A DNA stretch of 64,000 nucleotides from Amycolatopsis rubida. Lineage in GTDB: Bacteria; Actinomycetota; Actinomycetes; Mycobacteriales; Pseudonocardiaceae. Location of the stretch: NCBI RefSeq assembly GCF_900115345.1, contig NZ_FOWC01000002.1, positions 124,001-188,000 on the forward strand, written 5' to 3'. This document shows, in pieces, positions 42,210 through 50,782 of the stretch. A program made the position numbers and the translations under genes. Position 1 is the stretch's first letter, and the number at the start of each line of letters is the position of its first letter. Below the pieces are notes generated by a model that saw only the letters and a list, made by a program, of their open reading frames with translations, was not told the origin of the DNA and made no database searches.

Positions 42210-43258
42210 CCACGACCCCGCCGGACGTCATCCGCTGTGCCTACGCGGAACTCATCGTCAGCGACCTGAAAACGTCGCGAGAGTTCTATGTGGACATTCT
42301 CGGTCTCGTGGTGACCTATGAGGACGACGAAGCGGTCTACCTGCGCGCGTTCGAGGAATACCTGCACCACTCGCTGATCATCCGCAAGGGCGCGGAGCCG
42401 GCGCTGTCCGTGCTCGCCTACCGGGTGCGCGGCGAAGCCGAACTCGACGTCGCCGAGGCGTACTACCGGGAACTCGGTGTCGAGGTGCGCCGCGTGCCGG
42501 CAGGCACCACGCGCGGCATCGGCGAAGCGGTGCGCGTGCTGGACCCGCTCGGCTTCCCGATCGAGTTCTTCTACGAGGCCGAACACGTCGAGCGCTTCAC
42601 CCAGCGCTACGACGTGCACGGCCCGGGTGCGCTGGCGCGGCTGGACCACTTCAACGTGAACACGCCGGACGTCCCGGCCGCGCGGAAGTACTACGAGGGC
42701 CTCGGCTTCCGGGTGTCGGAAGACATCGTGGACGACGAGGGCACCGTGTACGCGGCGTGGATGTTCCGCAAACCGACCGTGCACGACGTCGCGCTCACCG
42801 GCGGCGCGGGCCCTCGCCTGCACCACATCGCGTTCGCGACCCATGAGCGGCACCAGATCCTGCACATCTGCGACCACCTCGGCGCGGTGCGGAAATCGGA
42901 CCAGATCGAGCGCGGGCCCGGACGGCACGGCGTGTCGAACGCGTTCTATTTGTACGTGCGTGACCCGGACGGGCACCGGATCGAGATCTACACCCACGAC
43001 TATTACACCGGCGACCCGGACAACCCGGTGATCAGCTGGGACGTGCACGACAACCAGCGCCGCGACTGGTGGGGCAATCCGGTGGTGCCGAGCTGGTACA
43101 CCGAGGCCTCGCGGGTGCTCGACCTCGACGGCAAGCTCCAGCCGGTCGAGGAACGCACCGAAACGAAGGAAATGGACGTGACCATCGGCGCGGACGGGTT
43201 CTCCTACACCCGCGCCGCCGGGGCCGAGCAGGGTTTCAAACTGGGCGAACAGGTCTAA
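42206..43258 (+). CDS. hpaD: 3,4-dihydroxyphenylacetate (homoprotocatechuate) 2,3-dioxygenase
   Basis: A 350-residue two-domain extradiol dioxygenase of the VOC fold. The metal triad is in the second domain: His in ARLDHFNVNTPDVP, His in GPRLHHIAFATHERH, and Glu in GHRIEIYTHDYYTGDP. The first domain (about 10-130) is the vestigial VOC half. It matches the Fe/Mn homoprotocatechuate dioxygenases of Brevibacterium and Arthrobacter in layout, with a C-terminal lid (ISWDVHDNQRRDWWGNPVVP). It opens the ring of 3,4-dihydroxyphenylacetate. It is the last gene of the operon and is followed by a strong hairpin at 43269. Confidence 0.93.
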   Translation: MTTTPPDVIRCAYAELIVSDLKTSREFYVDILGLVVTYEDDEAVYLRAFEEYLHHSLIIRKGAEPALSVLAYRVRGEAELDVAEAYYRELGVEVRRVPAGTTRGIGEAVRVLDPLGFPIEFFYEAEHVERFTQRYDVHGPGALARLDHFNVNTPDVPAARKYYEGLGFRVSEDIVDDEGTVYAAWMFRKPTVHDVALTGGAGPRLHHIAFATHERHQILHICDHLGAVRKSDQIERGPGRHGVSNAFYLYVRDPDGHRIEIYTHDYYTGDPDNPVISWDVHDNQRRDWWGNPVVPSWYTEASRVLDLDGKLQPVEERTETKEMDVTIGADGFSYTRAAGAEQGFKLGEQV

Positions 43259-43268
43259 GGTGCGTCCC

Positions 43269-43323
43269 GTCGGTGAAGGACGCCTTGCGGGAACCTGATT
43301 CCCGCGAGGCGTGCTTCACCGAC
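43269..43323 (+). terminator. Strong hairpin terminator after hpaD
   Basis: 25-nt arms (43269-43293 and 43299-43323) pair with only two non-Watson-Crick positions around a 5-nt loop. It starts 11 bp after the hpaD stop and ends 38 bp before the AraC start. No T-run is present, as usual in actinomycetes. Confidence 0.75.
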
Positions 43324-43361
43324 CGTCAGCAGCGGTACCGGCACTTCGACGGAGAGGTGAC

Positions 43362-44309
43362 ATGATGACGGCAATCTTGCAGACGCCGACCACGGTCGCG
43401 CAGGACTTCACGGAGTTCCGGTCCGCTGTCCTGCGATCGTTCGTGCCGCTGCAGGTGAGCACCGAGCACCGCGACCGCTTCCACGGCAGGCTCCGCACGC
43501 ACGAGGCGGGCGAGATCGCGCTCACCGAGATCACCGCGTCGCCGCACGCGGTCGAGCGCACACCGGAACTCATCGCCCGCGCCGACCGGCCGTGCTACAA
43601 GCTGAGCGTCATGCTGGCCGGCACCGGCATCCTCACCCAGGACGGCCGCGAAGCGGTGCTGCGTCCCGGCGACGTCGCGCTGTACGACACGAACCGGCCG
43701 TATTCCCTGGTGTTCGAAGAGAATTTCCGGACGCTGGTGCTGATGTTCCCGCAACAGCAGGTCGACCTGCCGCGCGATCTGGTCGGCCAGCTTACCGCGG
43801 TGCGGATGTCCGGGCGCGAGGGTGTCGGCAACGTCGTGGTGCCGTTCCTGGCGCAGCTGGGCGGGAACCTGGACGTGCTGACGAGCCCGGTCGGGGTGCG
43901 GCTGGCCCACAACGCGGTCGACCTGCTGACCACGATGCTGGCCACCGAACTCGACCTGGACCGCGCGGCCGCCGACCCGCACCACGACCTGATGCGGCGG
44001 ATCCGCAGCTACGTCGACGCCAATCTTTCGCGGTCCGATCTCGGCCCGGCGCAGATCGCCGCGGAGCACTACATTTCGACGCGGCATCTGCACGGGTTGT
44101 TCCAGGAGCAGGGGACGACGGTGGCTGGGTGGATCCGGCAGCGTCGGTTGGAGCATTGCCGCCGGGATCTGCGGGATCCGCTGCTGGCGGCCCGTCCGGT
44201 CGCGGCAATCGCGGCGCGGTGGGGATTTGTCGACGCGGCGCACTTTTCGCGGGTGTTCCGGGCGGCTTTCGCGCAGTCGCCTAGTGAGGTGCGGGCAAGG
44301 GCGTCGTGA
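43362..44309 (+). CDS. AraC-family transcriptional regulator (cupin-like sensor domain)
   Basis: A 315-residue AraC/XylS regulator. The N-terminal AraC_binding_2-type domain (about 30-190) has GILTQDGREAVLRPGDVALY and DTNRPYSLVFEENFRTLVLM. The C-terminal double HTH contains DLGPAQIAAEHYISTRHLHG, LFQEQGTTVAGWIRQRRLEH and WGFVDAAHFSRVFRAAF. This type includes FeaR-like regulators of aromatic amine oxidation, so the adjacent amine/homoprotocatechuate genes are probable targets. ATG at 43362 follows GGAGAGGTGA. Its TGA (44307-44309) lies in the left arm of the palindrome at 44305. Confidence 0.9.
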   Translation: MMTAILQTPTTVAQDFTEFRSAVLRSFVPLQVSTEHRDRFHGRLRTHEAGEIALTEITASPHAVERTPELIARADRPCYKLSVMLAGTGILTQDGREAVLRPGDVALYDTNRPYSLVFEENFRTLVLMFPQQQVDLPRDLVGQLTAVRMSGREGVGNVVVPFLAQLGGNLDVLTSPVGVRLAHNAVDLLTTMLATELDLDRAAADPHHDLMRRIRSYVDANLSRSDLGPAQIAAEHYISTRHLHGLFQEQGTTVAGWIRQRRLEHCRRDLRDPLLAARPVAAIAARWGFVDAAHFSRVFRAAFAQSPSEVRARAS

Positions 44310-44348
44310 GTGGCGATCGCGGTGAGAACCGGGATCGCCACTCACGAG
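44305..44348. repeat. Family palindrome D, supplying the stop codon of the AraC gene
   Basis: Arms 44305-44324 and 44329-44348 pair around GAGA with one mismatch. The left arm starts TCGTGAG, and the TGA in it is the stop of the AraC gene. Its right arm begins 228 bp before copy E. The DNA between D and E is C-rich, without an ORF. Confidence 0.8.
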
Positions 44349-44532
44349 GCCCCTAAAGCCGCGCCCCGCCCAACCGCCGCACCATGCCGTCACGACAGCC
44401 CACTCCCACACATCCGCCGCCCCCGCTCACGTAAGCCCCCGCTCCCGCGTCGCGGCATCCGCGGCCGCACGCCCGTTGCCCACACACAAGAGACGAGGCG
44501 GCGCAGCCGCAGCGAGGCGGGCGGCAGAGACG

Positions 44533-44577
44533 TCGTGAGTGGCGATCCCGGCGAGAACCGCGGTCGCCACTCACGAG
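44533..44577. repeat. Family palindrome E upstream of the MoaF operon
   Basis: Outer arms TCGTGAGTGGCGA (44533-44545) and TCGCCACTCACGA (44565-44577) pair perfectly; the inner part (CCCGGCGAGAACCGCGG) is imperfect. It has the same orientation as copy D, 228 bp away centre to centre. It is upstream of the MoaF gene at 44651, so it is not at a gene end, and might shield that promoter from read-through. Confidence 0.75.
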
Positions 44578-44650
44578 GGGTTGACCGCGAGCGTCCGGCA
44601 GTTGCCCGCCAGCGCATGAACGTTCGCTCACGGGCCAGGGCGCGGCGAGC

Positions 44651-45427
44651 ATGATGGGCATGTCCGACCCTTCCCCTGACGAATGGCGCACCTACGACGA
44701 GTTCGCCGCCGGGATCGACACCTACCGGCTGCCCAACGCGGACCTCACCGGGCGGGAGCTCACCGTCACCCTCGATGACGGAACGAAGCTCGAGCTGCGG
44801 TTCCTCGACGGCGAACGGCTTACCCGCGACGGCGTCGAGGACCCGTACGACGCGGTCGCCGTGCGTCCGGACGTCTTCTTCGTGAATCTGCCGCTGACCA
44901 GCGTCGAAGGCGAGGCCCTCACGATCGTCTACTCGACCACCACGCACCGCGCGATGACCGTGCGTTCGGTGATCGGCGACGAGGACGTCGAAGGCACGCC
45001 GCGGGTTTCGCAGACCTTCCACGCCGGCACCACCGACGGCGGCGAGCCGGCTGGCGAGGCGCCCGGTCCGTCGCGGGACCTCATCGGCAAGCGCAACGTC
45101 TACCGCTACAGCCCGAATCACCTGTACGAGCACGTTTACCTCTCCTCCGAACGTTACTGCTGGCAGTGCGTCGAGGGCGTGCAGCGCGGGCACGGCGACG
45201 TGGACATGTCGACCGTCTGGAAGTTCGCCGACGGCCTGTACCTGTTCTGCTTCCGGGAGTTCCGGATCGCGGTGGCCAGCGTGTGGCTGCACGACCTCGG
45301 CTACGACCTGCGCACCACCGGCGTTTTCCTCGGCATCACCGGCGACGGCCGGTCCGAGCATTCCCGCGCGGGCGGGCACATCTACCCGCTCGGCTCGATC
45401 AGCTACCCCGACGTCCAGCCTGTCTAA
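44651..45427 (+). CDS. moaF: MoaF family protein (first copy)
   Basis: A 258-residue MoaF protein. The family's blocks are LTVTLDDGTKLELRFLDGE, VFFVNLPLTSVEGEALTIVY, YEHVYLSSERYCWQCVEGVQ and GLYLFCFREFRIAVASVWLH. The Pfam name 'molybdenum cofactor biosynthesis F' is misleading: the gene was named in the Klebsiella monoamine (moa) regulon. Two beta-barrel (calycin-like) halves with a Trp/Tyr-rich core suggest ligand binding; no catalytic activity is established. The start is uncertain among ATGs at 44651, 44654 and 44660. It heads an operon with the NTF2-like and ABC importer genes. A second copy lies at 55934. Confidence 0.85.
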   Translation: MMGMSDPSPDEWRTYDEFAAGIDTYRLPNADLTGRELTVTLDDGTKLELRFLDGERLTRDGVEDPYDAVAVRPDVFFVNLPLTSVEGEALTIVYSTTTHRAMTVRSVIGDEDVEGTPRVSQTFHAGTTDGGEPAGEAPGPSRDLIGKRNVYRYSPNHLYEHVYLSSERYCWQCVEGVQRGHGDVDMSTVWKFADGLYLFCFREFRIAVASVWLHDLGYDLRTTGVFLGITGDGRSEHSRAGGHIYPLGSISYPDVQPV

Positions 45428-45438
45428 GGAGTCTCTCC

Positions 45439-45825
45439 GTGTCCAATGTGGACGTTATCACCGCGCACTACGAGGCGAGCGACCGCGGCGACCTCGAGGG
45501 CATGCTCGCCCCGATCGGCCAAGAGACCACCTGGACCGAGGCCGCCGGATTCCCCTACGCGGGCACCTACACCGGCCCGGACGAGGTGCGGCGCCACGTC
45601 TTCGAGGCGATCGCCCGCGACTGGGACGGCTACCAGTTCTCCCTGTCCGCACTGCTGGACGCCGGCGATTCGGTCGTCGGGCTCGGCACCTATTCCGGCA
45701 CGAACCGCAAGTCCGGCAAGGCTTTCACCGCGCGCGTGGCGCACGTGTGGAAGTTCGACGGCGGCAAGGTCGCGAGCTTCGAGCAGATCGTCGATTCCGC
45801 CCCGGTCGCCGCGGCGACCGACTGA
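45439..45825 (+). CDS. NTF2/SnoaL-like small protein
   Basis: A 128-residue cone-fold protein of the nuclear transport factor 2 / SnoaL superfamily: VITAHYEASDRGDLEGMLAP, TWTEAAGFPYAGTYTGPDEV, VGLGTYSGTNRKSGKAFTAR and AHVWKFDGGKVASFEQIVDS. Such proteins are isomerases, cyclases, dehydratases or binding proteins. GTG at 45439 follows AAGGAG, 11 bp after MoaF. It is co-transcribed with MoaF and separated from the ABC genes by a hairpin. The role in the island is unknown; handling of a reactive ring-cleavage or aldehyde intermediate is possible. Confidence 0.85.
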   Translation: MSNVDVITAHYEASDRGDLEGMLAPIGQETTWTEAAGFPYAGTYTGPDEVRRHVFEAIARDWDGYQFSLSALLDAGDSVVGLGTYSGTNRKSGKAFTARVAHVWKFDGGKVASFEQIVDSAPVAAATD

Positions 45826-45839
45826 GTCCCCCGCGAAAC

Positions 45840-45869
45840 GGCGGTGCCGGTCCTTCCCCCGGCACCGCC
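45840..45869 (+). terminator. Hairpin between NTF2-like gene and ABC importer
   Basis: GGCGGTGCCGG (45840-45850) and CCGGCACCGCC (45859-45869) form a perfect 11-bp stem with an 8-nt loop. It lies 14 bp after the NTF2-like stop and 46 bp before the importer operon. It probably attenuates or ends the upstream transcript. Confidence 0.65.
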
Positions 45870-45915
45870 CCCTTCTTCCCTCCCCTCTGGTCACTGCGGA
45901 CCGGAAAGCCGAGCC

Positions 45916-47094
45916 ATGATGAGAAAGTTCCTGCCCGCGCTCGCCTCGGCCGTGCTCGTCACGCTGGTCGCGGCGGGCTGCGCGGGCACCGCCGATCCGA
46001 ACGGACCGATCGTGGTCGGCTCGGTCAACGCGTTGAGCGGACCCGCCACCTTCCCGGAATCCTCCCAGGCCGCCAAGGCCGTCTTCGACGCGGCGAACGC
46101 GGCGGGCGGCGGGCGCGGGCGCAAGATCGAATACCACGCCATCGACGACAAGGGCGACCCGGCCGCCGCCGCGGCCGCCGCCCGCGAGATCGTCGGCGGC
46201 GATCAGGCGGTGGCGCTGGTCGGCTCGTCCAGCCTCATCGAATGCCAGATCAACGCCAAGTACTACCAGCAGGAAAAAGTCCTGTCCCTCTCCGGAATCG
46301 GCGTCGACCCGTCGTGCTTCACCAGCCCGAACATCGGACCGGCCAATGTCGGGCCGTTCCACGACATGACGCTGACCCTGCTGTACGGCTCCGAAGTGCT
46401 GCACCTGCAAGACATGTGCGCGTTGCTGGAAATCGCCGGGAACACGTTGCCATACTATCGCGCGGCCATCGACGAATGGTCGAAAATCACCGGCAAGAAA
46501 CTGAAGTACGTCGACGCGACCGTGCCGTACAACGGTTCCGACTACACGCCCTACATCGTCAAGGCGCGCGCCGCCGGATGCAAAGCGGTGACGGTCAACC
46601 CGGTCGAGCCCGACTCGATCGGCCAGCTGAAAGCCGCGCAGGCACAGGGCTGGAAAGACGTGACCTGGCTGCTGCTCACGAGTGTCTACAGCGAACAGTA
46701 CGCGAAGGCGGTTTCCGAAGCGGGCAAGGGCGTTTACGTGCCCGCCGAGTTCTACCCGTTCACCGACCCGTCGAGCCCGCGCACCAAGGAGTGGCGGGAT
46801 CTCATGATCCGCAACAACATTCCGCTGACCTCGTTCAGCCAGGGCGGTTATCTCGCGGCGAAGTACTTCCTGAAGGTGCTGGAAGGCATGCGGGGCGACA
46901 TCACGCGGGAATCGGTGACGAAGGCGCTGCGCGAGATGAAACCGATCTCCGATCCGATGGTCGGCACGCCGTACGTGTTCGGCCCCGGGCAGACGCACCA
47001 CGACAACACCGCGGGCTGGCCGGTGAAGCTCGCCACGGGCACGAACCGGTGGGAGATCGCCGGTACCGACTGGCTGCGGATTCCGCGGCGCTGA
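45916..47094 (+). CDS. Branched-chain-type ABC importer, substrate-binding lipoprotein
   Basis: A 392-residue periplasmic-binding-protein type I lipoprotein (LivK/amide-binding). The lipobox LVAAGC follows a 20-residue signal (MRKFLPALASAVLVTLVAAG), so the mature protein is anchored to the outer face of the membrane. Marks: IVVGSVNALSGPATFPESSQ, LVGSSSLIECQINAKYYQQE, and a second lobe (KYVDATVPYNGSDYTPYIVK). ATG at 45916 (two adjacent ATGs). In this island the ligand is probably an aromatic amine or acid rather than leucine; that is inference from context. Confidence 0.9.
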   Translation: MMRKFLPALASAVLVTLVAAGCAGTADPNGPIVVGSVNALSGPATFPESSQAAKAVFDAANAAGGGRGRKIEYHAIDDKGDPAAAAAAAREIVGGDQAVALVGSSSLIECQINAKYYQQEKVLSLSGIGVDPSCFTSPNIGPANVGPFHDMTLTLLYGSEVLHLQDMCALLEIAGNTLPYYRAAIDEWSKITGKKLKYVDATVPYNGSDYTPYIVKARAAGCKAVTVNPVEPDSIGQLKAAQAQGWKDVTWLLLTSVYSEQYAKAVSEAGKGVYVPAEFYPFTDPSSPRTKEWRDLMIRNNIPLTSFSQGGYLAAKYFLKVLEGMRGDITRESVTKALREMKPISDPMVGTPYVFGPGQTHHDNTAGWPVKLATGTNRWEIAGTDWLRIPRR

Positions 47095-47119
47095 CCCGCT
47101 CGGGAAAGAGGAGACTGCA

Positions 47120-47980
47120 ATGGTGCAGGGAGCGCTGGCCGGGCTTGCCGCCGGCGGGCTTTACGCGGTGCTGGCGGTGTGCCTGACGCTGATGTCGCGG
47201 CTGGTCCGGGTCGTCAACTTCGCCCAGGCGGCCACCGGCATGTTCGGCAGTTACGTCGGAGTGGCCCTGTCCGTCCACGGCGGACTGCCGGAATGGCTGG
47301 CGGTGCTGCTCGGCGTGCTGCTGGGCGGGGTGCTGAGCGTGCTGATCGGCTGGGTCGTCTCGACCTGGCTGGCCGAGGCAGGCACCGGCACCCGCTCGGC
47401 GGTCACCGTCGCGGTGCTGCTGCTGTTGATCTCGTTGTCGTTCATCCTGTTCGGCAACAAACCGCAGCCGTTTCCGGCGTTGCTGGTCGGGCCGGCCTTC
47501 ACCGCCGGCGGCGTGGTGATCAGCCAGGTGACGGTCGTGACCGTCGCGCTGGCGGTGGTGATCGCCCTCGCCGCGCGGCTGATCCTGACCAAGACGCCCG
47601 TCGGCATCTCGCTGCGCGCGTTGTCGGAACGCCCGACGACCGCTGAGCTGCTGGGCATCCCGGCGAAACGGCTCAGCGCGGCGGTCTGGGGCGCCACCGG
47701 CCTGATCAGCACCGTCATCATCGTGATCGTCGCCCCGTCCCAGTCGAACGACGCCACCTCGCTGGCCATGCTGGTCGTGCCCGCCGCCGCGGCGGCCCTG
47801 CTCGGCGGGTTCCGCCGGCTGGACCTCGCCGTCGCCGGCGGACTCGTGCTCGGCATGCTGCAGGGCGCGCTCGCGCAGGTCGACCAGCTTTCGGTAGTGC
47901 GGAATTTCGTCCCGTTCCTGGCCATCGTCGGCCTGCTCGTGTGGTCTCAGCGCAAGGAGGTGTGGGATGCAGCTCGCTGA
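47120..47980 (+). CDS. ABC importer permease (LivH type)
   Basis: A 286-residue permease with about eight hydrophobic segments. The start GLAAGGLYAVLAVCLTLMSR and VVNFAQAATGMFGSYVGVAL are the LivH signature, and LLGIPAKRLSAAVWGATGLI is the cytoplasmic coupling loop. RBS AGAGGAG is before the ATG at 47120. It pairs with the LivM half of the following fusion. The 3' end overlaps that gene by 14 bp. Confidence 0.92.
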   Translation: MVQGALAGLAAGGLYAVLAVCLTLMSRLVRVVNFAQAATGMFGSYVGVALSVHGGLPEWLAVLLGVLLGGVLSVLIGWVVSTWLAEAGTGTRSAVTVAVLLLLISLSFILFGNKPQPFPALLVGPAFTAGGVVISQVTVVTVALAVVIALAARLILTKTPVGISLRALSERPTTAELLGIPAKRLSAAVWGATGLISTVIIVIVAPSQSNDATSLAMLVVPAAAAALLGGFRRLDLAVAGGLVLGMLQGALAQVDQLSVVRNFVPFLAIVGLLVWSQRKEVWDAAR

Positions 47981-49685
47981 CCGGGGCGCGGTGCCCCGCT
48001 TCGGAACCCCACTGGTCGTCGCGGTGGTCGCGGTAGTGGCCGGAATCGGCCTGACCGTCGGTCTCAACGGCTACTTCGCCTACCTCGGCGTGAGCGTCGT
48101 CGTGGCCGCGATCGCCTTGCTCGGCCTCGGCGTCGTCACCGGCAGCGCCGGCATGATCTCCTTGTGCCAGCTGACCTTCGGCGCGATCGGCGCGTGGGTC
48201 GTCTCGGCGCTGAACGTCGCCAACGCTCCCGGCGGCTTTCTGTTCTGGCTCCTGCTGGGCGGTCTGGCGGCAGGCGTCGTCGGTGTCCTCATCGGACTCC
48301 CCGCGTTGCGTCTGCGCGGGATCAACCTGGCGGTGGTGACGCTCGGCCTCGCCGCGGCCGCCGACGTCACCCTGGTGGAAATCCAGTTCCCCGGCACCAC
48401 GGACGGCGTTTCGGTAGACCGTCCGTCGTTTGTAGCTGACGACAACGCGTACTTCCTCCTGTGCGTCCTCGTCCTGATCGTCTGCGCCTTGCTCGTGCAC
48501 TTCCTCCGGCGCGGTCCGTGGGGCAGCAGCTGGGCCGCGGTGGCGTTCTCCGAACGCGGCACCGCCGCGGCAGGCGCCAGCGTCCGAATGGCCAAGCTGT
48601 CGGCCTTCGCGGTCAGCGCCACCCTGGGCGGTCTCAGCGGCGGCCTGCTTACCGCACAGGTCGGGTTCGCTTTCCCGACCAGCTTCGCCCCGCTGCAGTC
48701 GCTGGCGTTGTACGTGCTGGCGATCATGTCCGGCGCGCACTTGATTGACATGGCAGTGTTCGGCGCGGTCCTGTGGGTCGCGGTGCCGGAGCTGTTGAAG
48801 CGATGGGGAGTCCCGCAGGACTGGGGCTACGTCATCTTCGGTCTGCTGGGCCTCCAGGCGCTGGCCGGACGCGGCAACCTGGGCACGGCGATCCGCGAGT
48901 TGCGGCGTCGCCGCTCCAGGGCCAGCGCCGGGGTGCGGATCACTGCTCTGGACGAAGAACCTCCGCGGCTGCCGCCCGGCGAACCGGTACTGGTGGTCCG
49001 CGGCCTGAGCGTCACCTTCGGCCAGGTGAAGGCACTGTCCGGAGTGGACCTGGCCGTTCCCAAGGGCGGAGTCCTGGGCGTCATCGGCCCGAACGGTGCG
49101 GGAAAGTCCACTTTGGTCGACGCCATCAGCGGCTTCCTGCCGCAGGCTGAAGGAATCGCAGAACTGGCCGACCGGCCGCTCACCGGCAATCCGACGCAAC
49201 GAGCCCGCTCCGGTCTGCGCCGGACGTTCCAGCAAGACCGGGTCCCGGCGGGCTTGACCATCGAGGCGTACGTCCGCTTCGTGGCTCGCCGTCGCCCGGA
49301 CGCCGCCGAAGTCGCTGCCGCGCTGGAGTTCTTCGGGTGCCCGCCGGCCGCGACGCCGCTGGAGCGGGTCGACGTGGGTGCGCGCCGCCTGGTCGAGGTC
49401 GTCGGGCACCTCATGGCCAAGCCCCAGGTGCTGCTCCTCGACGAACCGGCGGCGGGTCTCCCGCACGAGGAACACGTCGCGTTCGGCGAACGCCTGCGGC
49501 AGGTCCCGGCCAGGTTCGGCGTCTCGGTGCTGATCATCGAACACGACCTGGACCTGGTCCGGTCGGTCTGCGACACGCTGACCGTGCTCGACTTCGGCGA
49601 GGTGCTGGCGAGCGGCCCGCAGGCGGAAGTGCTGGCGGATCCGGCGGTTCTGAAGGCCTACCTCGGCGAAACGGAGATGCTGTGA
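47967..49685 (+). CDS. Fused ABC permease-ATPase (LivM-LivG)
   Basis: A 572-residue fusion. Residues 1-310 are a LivM-type permease with about ten hydrophobic segments (GLGVVTGSAGMISLCQLTFG, PALRLRGINLAVVTLGLAAA). Residues about 340-572 are a LivG-type ATPase with Walker A IGPNGAGKSTLVDAISGFL, Q-loop RRTFQQDR, Walker B PQVLLLDEPAAGLPHEEH, and switch His in LIIEHDLDLV. The usual signature motif LSxGQ is replaced by VDVGARRLVEV. AAGGAGG precedes the ATG, which overlaps livH. Fused permease-ATPase members are known in this transporter class, but the two are usually separate genes. Confidence 0.9.
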   Translation: MQLADRGAVPRFGTPLVVAVVAVVAGIGLTVGLNGYFAYLGVSVVVAAIALLGLGVVTGSAGMISLCQLTFGAIGAWVVSALNVANAPGGFLFWLLLGGLAAGVVGVLIGLPALRLRGINLAVVTLGLAAAADVTLVEIQFPGTTDGVSVDRPSFVADDNAYFLLCVLVLIVCALLVHFLRRGPWGSSWAAVAFSERGTAAAGASVRMAKLSAFAVSATLGGLSGGLLTAQVGFAFPTSFAPLQSLALYVLAIMSGAHLIDMAVFGAVLWVAVPELLKRWGVPQDWGYVIFGLLGLQALAGRGNLGTAIRELRRRRSRASAGVRITALDEEPPRLPPGEPVLVVRGLSVTFGQVKALSGVDLAVPKGGVLGVIGPNGAGKSTLVDAISGFLPQAEGIAELADRPLTGNPTQRARSGLRRTFQQDRVPAGLTIEAYVRFVARRRPDAAEVAAALEFFGCPPAATPLERVDVGARRLVEVVGHLMAKPQVLLLDEPAAGLPHEEHVAFGERLRQVPARFGVSVLIIEHDLDLVRSVCDTLTVLDFGEVLASGPQAEVLADPAVLKAYLGETEML

Positions 49686-50377
49686 GCACGCTGCGCATCG
49701 AAAACCTGACCGTCACGCGCGGCGCGGGCCCGGTCATCTCCGACGTCGGCCTGACGCTGGAACCGGGCAAGATCACCGCGCTGGTGGGCCCCAACGGGGC
49801 GGGCAAGACCAGCCTGCTGGAAGCCCTGTCCGGGGTGATCCCCGCGGCGACCGGGACTATCCACGTCGGACACACCGACGTCACGAAACATTCGCGGGTG
49901 GCCAGAGCGCGACTGGGACTGGCGCACGTCGAGCAAGGACGCGCGGTCTTCGCCAGCCTGACCGTCCTGGAAAACCTGCGCCTGACCGCCACCACCCCGG
50001 CCGGCGTGGAAGAAGTCCTCGCCCTCTTCCCGGAATTGGAGAAACGCAAGAACTCGCCCGCCGCGCTGCTGTCCGGCGGCGAGCAGCAGATGGTGGTCCT
50101 GGGCCGGGCTTTCGCCGCGAAACCGAAGTTCCTGCTCATCGACGAGATGTCGCTCGGCCTGGCTCCGGCCGTCTTCACCAGGCTTCTCCCGGCGGTCACC
50201 GAATTCGCCAGCGCGGGCGCGGCGATTCTCCTGGTGGAACAGTTCACCCACCTGGCGCTGAAAGTCGCGCAGGAGGCCCTGGTCGTCTCCTCCGGCAAAG
50301 TCACCTATGCCGGGGAGTCGCAGCCCCTGCTGGACCACCCGGACACGCTGCACCAGGCGTATCTGGGCACCAACTGA
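49682..50377 (+). CDS. ABC importer ATPase (LivF type)
   Basis: A 231-residue ATPase. Walker A is ALVGPNGAGKTSLLEALSGV, signature LLSGGEQQMVVLGRAFAAKP, Walker B FLLIDEMSLGLAPAVFTRL and switch His is Gln-like in LLVEQFTHLALKV. LivF proteins have this EQ ending. The GTG start overlaps the stop of the fused gene (GTGA). With the LivG half it forms the nucleotide-binding pair. It ends the operon; a 14-bp hairpin follows immediately. Confidence 0.92.
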   Translation: MSTLRIENLTVTRGAGPVISDVGLTLEPGKITALVGPNGAGKTSLLEALSGVIPAATGTIHVGHTDVTKHSRVARARLGLAHVEQGRAVFASLTVLENLRLTATTPAGVEEVLALFPELEKRKNSPAALLSGGEQQMVVLGRAFAAKPKFLLIDEMSLGLAPAVFTRLLPAVTEFASAGAAILLVEQFTHLALKVAQEALVVSSGKVTYAGESQPLLDHPDTLHQAYLGTN

Positions 50378-50378
50378 A

Positions 50379-50418
50379 CCGGGGAGCGGGCGGCCGCGGT
50401 GGGGCGCCCGCTCCCCGG
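50379..50418. terminator. Terminator hairpin after livF
   Basis: CCGGGGAGCGGGCG (50379-50392) and CGCCCGCTCCCCGG (50405-50418) form a perfect 14-bp stem with a 12-nt loop, one base after the livF stop and 7 bp before the stop of the convergent SnoaL-like gene. It probably serves both strands. Confidence 0.8.
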
Positions 50419-50424
50419 GGGGAC

Positions 50425-50754
50425 TCAGCCCTTCCGGATGGTCATCTTGGCGATCCGGTCGCCGTCGACGTCGAAAACGAACTTCGAACGGCCGTTGGCG
50501 TGGTTGCTTCGCCAGTCCCCGACGACGGTGACGACGTCGCCGGAAACCGTGCTTTCCTCCGGGGTCAGGACACCGCGCGCGCCGATGAATTCGACGTCGC
50601 TCCATCTCTTGATCTCAGCTCGTCCGGTGAATAACCGGCCCCAGTCGTCCACCACCCCGGTCTCGGCGAACGCGTCCAGGAACGCGCCCTCGTCGTGCAG
50701 GTTCACCGCGGTGACGAACGACGACACCGGTTCGGGAATTTCCACCTCTGACAT
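50425..50754 (-). CDS. SnoaL/NTF2-like protein
   Basis: A 109-residue cone-fold protein (SnoaL_2-like): VSSFVTAVNLHDEGAFLDAF, AETGVVDDWGRLFTGRAEIK, WSDVEFIGARGVLTPEE, GDWRSNHANGRSKFVFDVDG. It is followed upstream in the same direction by an SDR gene 28 bp away, so the two form an operon. Such pairs of an SDR and a small NTF2-fold protein are common in actinomycete catabolic and biosynthetic clusters. No reaction can be assigned. Confidence 0.85.
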   Translation of the reverse strand: MSEVEIPEPVSSFVTAVNLHDEGAFLDAFAETGVVDDWGRLFTGRAEIKRWSDVEFIGARGVLTPEESTVSGDVVTVVGDWRSNHANGRSKFVFDVDGDRIAKMTIRKG

Positions 50755-50782
50755 CGAGAATTCCTTGCTGTCGTAGCGAAAA

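Noticed and set aside
44651..45427. Reading MoaF as molybdenum cofactor biosynthesis
   Set aside because: The family name comes from the monoamine regulon, and no other cofactor genes are nearby. The amine oxidase context fits better.
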